A stretch of 64,000 nucleotides of DNA from Sphingosinicella sp. BN140058 (GTDB lineage Bacteria > Pseudomonadota > Alphaproteobacteria > Sphingomonadales > Sphingomonadaceae). Position 1 is the stretch's first letter, and each line of letters begins with the position of its first letter. The stretch is from positions 2,861,501-2,925,500 of the forward strand of contig NZ_CP035501.1 of the NCBI RefSeq assembly GCF_004135585.1, written 5' to 3'. Positions 61,657 to 64,000 of the stretch are shown piece after piece. The translations under genes were made by a program, and so were the position numbers. Below the pieces are notes generated by a model, which was not told the DNA's origin, made no database searches, and was given only the letters and a program-made list of their open reading frames with translations.

Positions 61657-63702
61657 CTACCAGACTTTGACGCGGCTCTTTTCGTCCAGATACAATTTCT
61701 GGCCCGGCTTGACCTGATAGGCCGGATACCAGGCGTCGAGATTTCGCACCGTCTGCACCCGCCACATCGCCGGCGCATGGACGTCGGTGGCGATCCGCGC
61801 GCGCAGCGCCTTGTCCCGCATCTTGGTTCGCCAGCCCTGAGCGAAGGCCAGGAAGAAGCGCTGATCGCCGGTCAGGCCGTTGATCACCGGCGCCGGCTTG
61901 CCGCCGAGCGAGGCGTGATAGGCTTCGTAGGCCGCGGTCAGCCCGGCGACGTCGGCGATGTTCTCGCCAAGCTCCTGCTGGCCCTTGAGGTTCAATCCGG
62001 GCAGCGCTTCGTAGGCGTCATATTGCGCCGAGAGCGCGGCGCCGGCCTGCTCGAACCGCTTGAGATCCGCCGCCGTCCACCAATTGTGCAGACGCCCGTT
62101 CGAGTCGAAATCCGCACCGAGATTGTCGAAGCTGTGGCTTATCTCGTGGCCGATGATCGAACCGATCGCCCCGTAATTGGCGGCGGCGTCGAAGCGTGCG
62201 TCGAAATAGGGCGATTCGAGGATCGCGGCCGGGAAGTTCAGCGCATTCTGAAGCGGCAGGTTGATCGCGTTGACCGTCTGCGGCGTCATCCACCACTCGC
62301 CGCGATCGACCGGCTTGCCGATCTTGGCGAGCTGGTGGCGATATTCGAACATCTGTGCACGCCGAATGTTGCCGAGCGGATCGTCGGCGCGGACCTCCAG
62401 CGCGCGGTAATCGCGCCACTGCGAGGGATAGCCGACGCCGACCTTCAAGACCTGCAGCTTGCGGCGGGCCTCGGCCTTGGTGCTCGGTGCCATCCAGTCG
62501 AGCGCCGCCACCCTCTTGTCGAAGGCGCCGACGATATTCTTCACCATCGTCTCGATCTCGGCCTTGGACGATGCCGGAAAGAAGCGGTCCGCGTAGATCC
62601 TGCCGACCGCGTCGCCGAGATTGGCGTTGACCGCGGCGATGGCGCGGCGTTCCCGGCTGAGCTGGGTGGGGGTGCCGTTCAGCGTCTTGCCGTAGAAATC
62701 GAAATGCGCGTCATCGACCGCCTTGGGCAAAGCAGCGGAGGCCTGGTTGATGGTGTGGAAGGCGAGCCAGTCCTGCCAGCTTTGCAGCGGCTCACTGCCG
62801 ACCAGCCCGGCAAGCTTGCTGATCGCCGCCGGCTGCCAGACCCCGAAATCCTGCTGATCGCCGAGGCTGGCCGCCTGCCAGTAGCGGGACCAATCGAGGC
62901 CCGGCGCCTTCGAGGCGAAATCCCGACGCTTCCAGTTCTGGACCTTGTGGGCATCCTGGCTGCTCTCGATGTCGGCATGCGCCGCAGCGATCTTGGTCTC
63001 GAGCGCGACGATTCGTTCGGCACGGGCGGCCGCATCGCCGATGTCGGCGAGCGTCAGCAGGCGCTCGACATAGGCGCGATAGGCCGTCCGCAGCTCCGCC
63101 ATGTCGGGCTTGTCGGACAGATAATAATCGCGATCGGGCAGGCCGAGGCCGCCCTGCATCAGATAGGGGATGGTGACGCTCGGCCGGGCGAGATCCTGCG
63201 AGACGAACAGGCCGAACAGATTCTCGGTCGAGAAGTTGGTCGCGTTGATCGGGTCGGTGTCGGCGCGCATCGTTGCGCCGAGCATGGTCGCCAGCGCAGC
63301 CTTGTCTCGGATGGAGGCGATCGCGGCGAGATCGGGCGCGATCGGCGCGAGGCCGCGCCGCTCGATCCCCGCGGTATCGACGAAAGCCGCATAATAATCG
63401 GCGATCCGGCGCGGATCGGTTCCCGCTGCCGGCCGCGCCGCGCCGGCGCCCTGGATGATCTCGGCGTTGCGCTTCTCGGCCTTGAGGAAGACGTCGTAGC
63501 TGACCCCGACGCTGGAGCGATCGGCCGGGATCTCGGCCGTCTTGCGCCAGCCGCCATTGGCATAGGCGTCGAAATCGTCGCCGGGGGCGACGCCGTCGTC
63601 GACATAGCTCTGCTCAACGCCGGCAAGCATTGCGGCGATGGCGGGCGCGGACAGGAAGGCGCAACCGAGCAGGGCGGCCTTGGAAATCAGGAACTTGCGC
63701 AT
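61657..63702 (-). CDS. M13-family zinc metallopeptidase (PepO/neprilysin-like)
   Basis: A 681-residue peptidase with a signal peptide (MRKFLISKAALLGCAFLSAP). The gluzincin motif is HEISH with H519, E520 and H523, and the third ligand is in GENIADVAG (E580). N-terminal domain has the M13 SYDVFLKAEKRN-like features and the C-terminus ends PAYQVKPGQKLYLDEKSRVKVW. It degrades peptides in the periplasm or outside. The start at 63702 has GAGGTT near; the reading frame is closed before it. Confidence 0.93.
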   Translation of the reverse strand: MRKFLISKAALLGCAFLSAPAIAAMLAGVEQSYVDDGVAPGDDFDAYANGGWRKTAEIPADRSSVGVSYDVFLKAEKRNAEIIQGAGAARPAAGTDPRRIADYYAAFVDTAGIERRGLAPIAPDLAAIASIRDKAALATMLGATMRADTDPINATNFSTENLFGLFVSQDLARPSVTIPYLMQGGLGLPDRDYYLSDKPDMAELRTAYRAYVERLLTLADIGDAAARAERIVALETKIAAAHADIESSQDAHKVQNWKRRDFASKAPGLDWSRYWQAASLGDQQDFGVWQPAAISKLAGLVGSEPLQSWQDWLAFHTINQASAALPKAVDDAHFDFYGKTLNGTPTQLSRERRAIAAVNANLGDAVGRIYADRFFPASSKAEIETMVKNIVGAFDKRVAALDWMAPSTKAEARRKLQVLKVGVGYPSQWRDYRALEVRADDPLGNIRRAQMFEYRHQLAKIGKPVDRGEWWMTPQTVNAINLPLQNALNFPAAILESPYFDARFDAAANYGAIGSIIGHEISHSFDNLGADFDSNGRLHNWWTAADLKRFEQAGAALSAQYDAYEALPGLNLKGQQELGENIADVAGLTAAYEAYHASLGGKPAPVINGLTGDQRFFLAFAQGWRTKMRDKALRARIATDVHAPAMWRVQTVRNLDAWYPAYQVKPGQKLYLDEKSRVKVW

Positions 63703-63868
63703 CGAACAACCTCAAGGGGGCGAATGCCGCCTATGTAGTTGCCGCGCTGGCGCCGCACCAGCCCGCGGCGCAGGTGCGAACCTGTTTTCAGCGCGTGGCG
63801 TCAGCTGCGCTCAAGCGACGTCATCCTCGGCTTGGCCAGCCGTTCATGTGCTCCCGCCAGGGATCTTC

Positions 63869-64000
63869 TCAATTCTGGCTCGGGAAGATCCCCTGCAGCG
63901 CGATGCAGAAGTTGAGCGCCAGATACGGCTGGCGGTTCTCGTGCGGCTGGCTGCCGCCACTGTTGGTGATCGTCGAGGGCGCCATCGCGCCGTCGATGGC
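63869..64000 (-). CDS. Phage tail collar (microcystin-dependent) protein, C-terminal part
   Basis: The last 43 residues of a protein that continues beyond the window: GSQPHENRQPYLALNFCIAL then QGIFPSQN and a stop. This is the classic C-terminus of phage tail collar / MdpB-type proteins, which in free-living bacteria often occur without other phage genes. The rest of the gene is out of view, so whether a prophage begins here cannot be told. It is on the same strand as the M13 peptidase upstream. Confidence 0.8.
   Translation of the reverse strand, partial: AIDGAMAPSTITNSGGSQPHENRQPYLALNFCIALQGIFPSQN

Noticed and set aside
1..64000. tRNA or rRNA genes
   Set aside because: No GGTTCRAnTCC-type T-arm with an acceptor stem, or rRNA-like sequence, was found by eye; a tRNAscan-SE run would decide.

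Overview
The window is high-GC chromosomal DNA from an alphaproteobacterium, most likely Sphingomonadales (Sphingomonas-like). The evidence is gene content: an intact PhyR-NepR-EcfG general stress response locus, scpA-scpB-tatA-tatB-tatC in a row, an ATP12-type F1 assembly chaperone, DUF2585, an SspB-type ClpX adaptor, entericidin, and LexA boxes of the alphaproteobacterial form GTTC-N7-GTTC. No rRNA, tRNA, CRISPR array, insertion sequence or integrase was recognised. The species cannot be named from the sequence alone.

Layout. 1-8 kb: end of a ferredoxin-NADP reductase gene, a lipoprotein plus EI24/CysZ-like membrane protein pair, a PfkB kinase, a degenerate response-regulator receiver, an amino acid permease, a HIT protein, SspB, fumarase C and a GNAT acetyltransferase. 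8-11.5 kb: a GH2 beta-glucuronidase and a GH5 mannanase-like lipoprotein. 11.6-18.2 kb: a small CxxCxGxG protein, a DUF4142 lipoprotein, the end of the alpha ribosomal operon (rpsM-rpsK-rpoA-rplQ), then yjbQ, a YbaK-type deacylase and a DEAD-box helicase. 18.4-28.6 kb: an MFS symporter with a large extra loop, a six-gene chain with overlapping ends (crcB-rluC-paiB-HAD-2TM-ATP12), a membrane protein, gmk, DUF1697-DUF2585, DUF3606 and a HerA-like ATPase. 28.7-37 kb: a four-PAS hybrid histidine kinase, an M15 peptidase, a beta-propeller protein, lepA and DUF952. 37-39.2 kb: an unusual accessory-looking patch with a DUF5681 gene, two LexA boxes and a repeated 24-bp motif. 39.2-44.9 kb: DUF4126, three alpha/beta hydrolases and a GH5 endoglucanase. 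45-51.5 kb: scpAB-tatABC, DUF559, a lipoprotein and a GGDEF-EAL protein. 51.5-56.2 kb: entericidin, a small hydrophilic protein and the general stress response cluster. 56.6-64 kb: a Tat-exported protein, a 2OG-Fe(II) oxygenase, a 1173-residue repeat/RTX adhesin, an M13 metallopeptidase and the end of a phage-tail-collar protein.

Regulation is the most informative layer. Exact EcfG sigma promoters (GGAAC-N16-CGTT) lie before a 45-residue membrane protein that precedes ecfG, before DUF3606, and before entericidin with a long leader. A one-mismatch version precedes nepR. This suggests a local stress regulon whose kinase-like member (PhyP-type) lacks the ATP-binding N-box asparagine. Separately, two LexA boxes bracket the DUF5681 patch, each overlapping a plausible minus-strand promoter. 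The patch also carries a 24-bp motif conserved at DNA level across two reading frames of the same ORF. This is the best candidate here for something not yet described.

Dispersed C-rich/G-rich palindromes (REP-like) occupy many intergenic gaps, typically next to gene ends.
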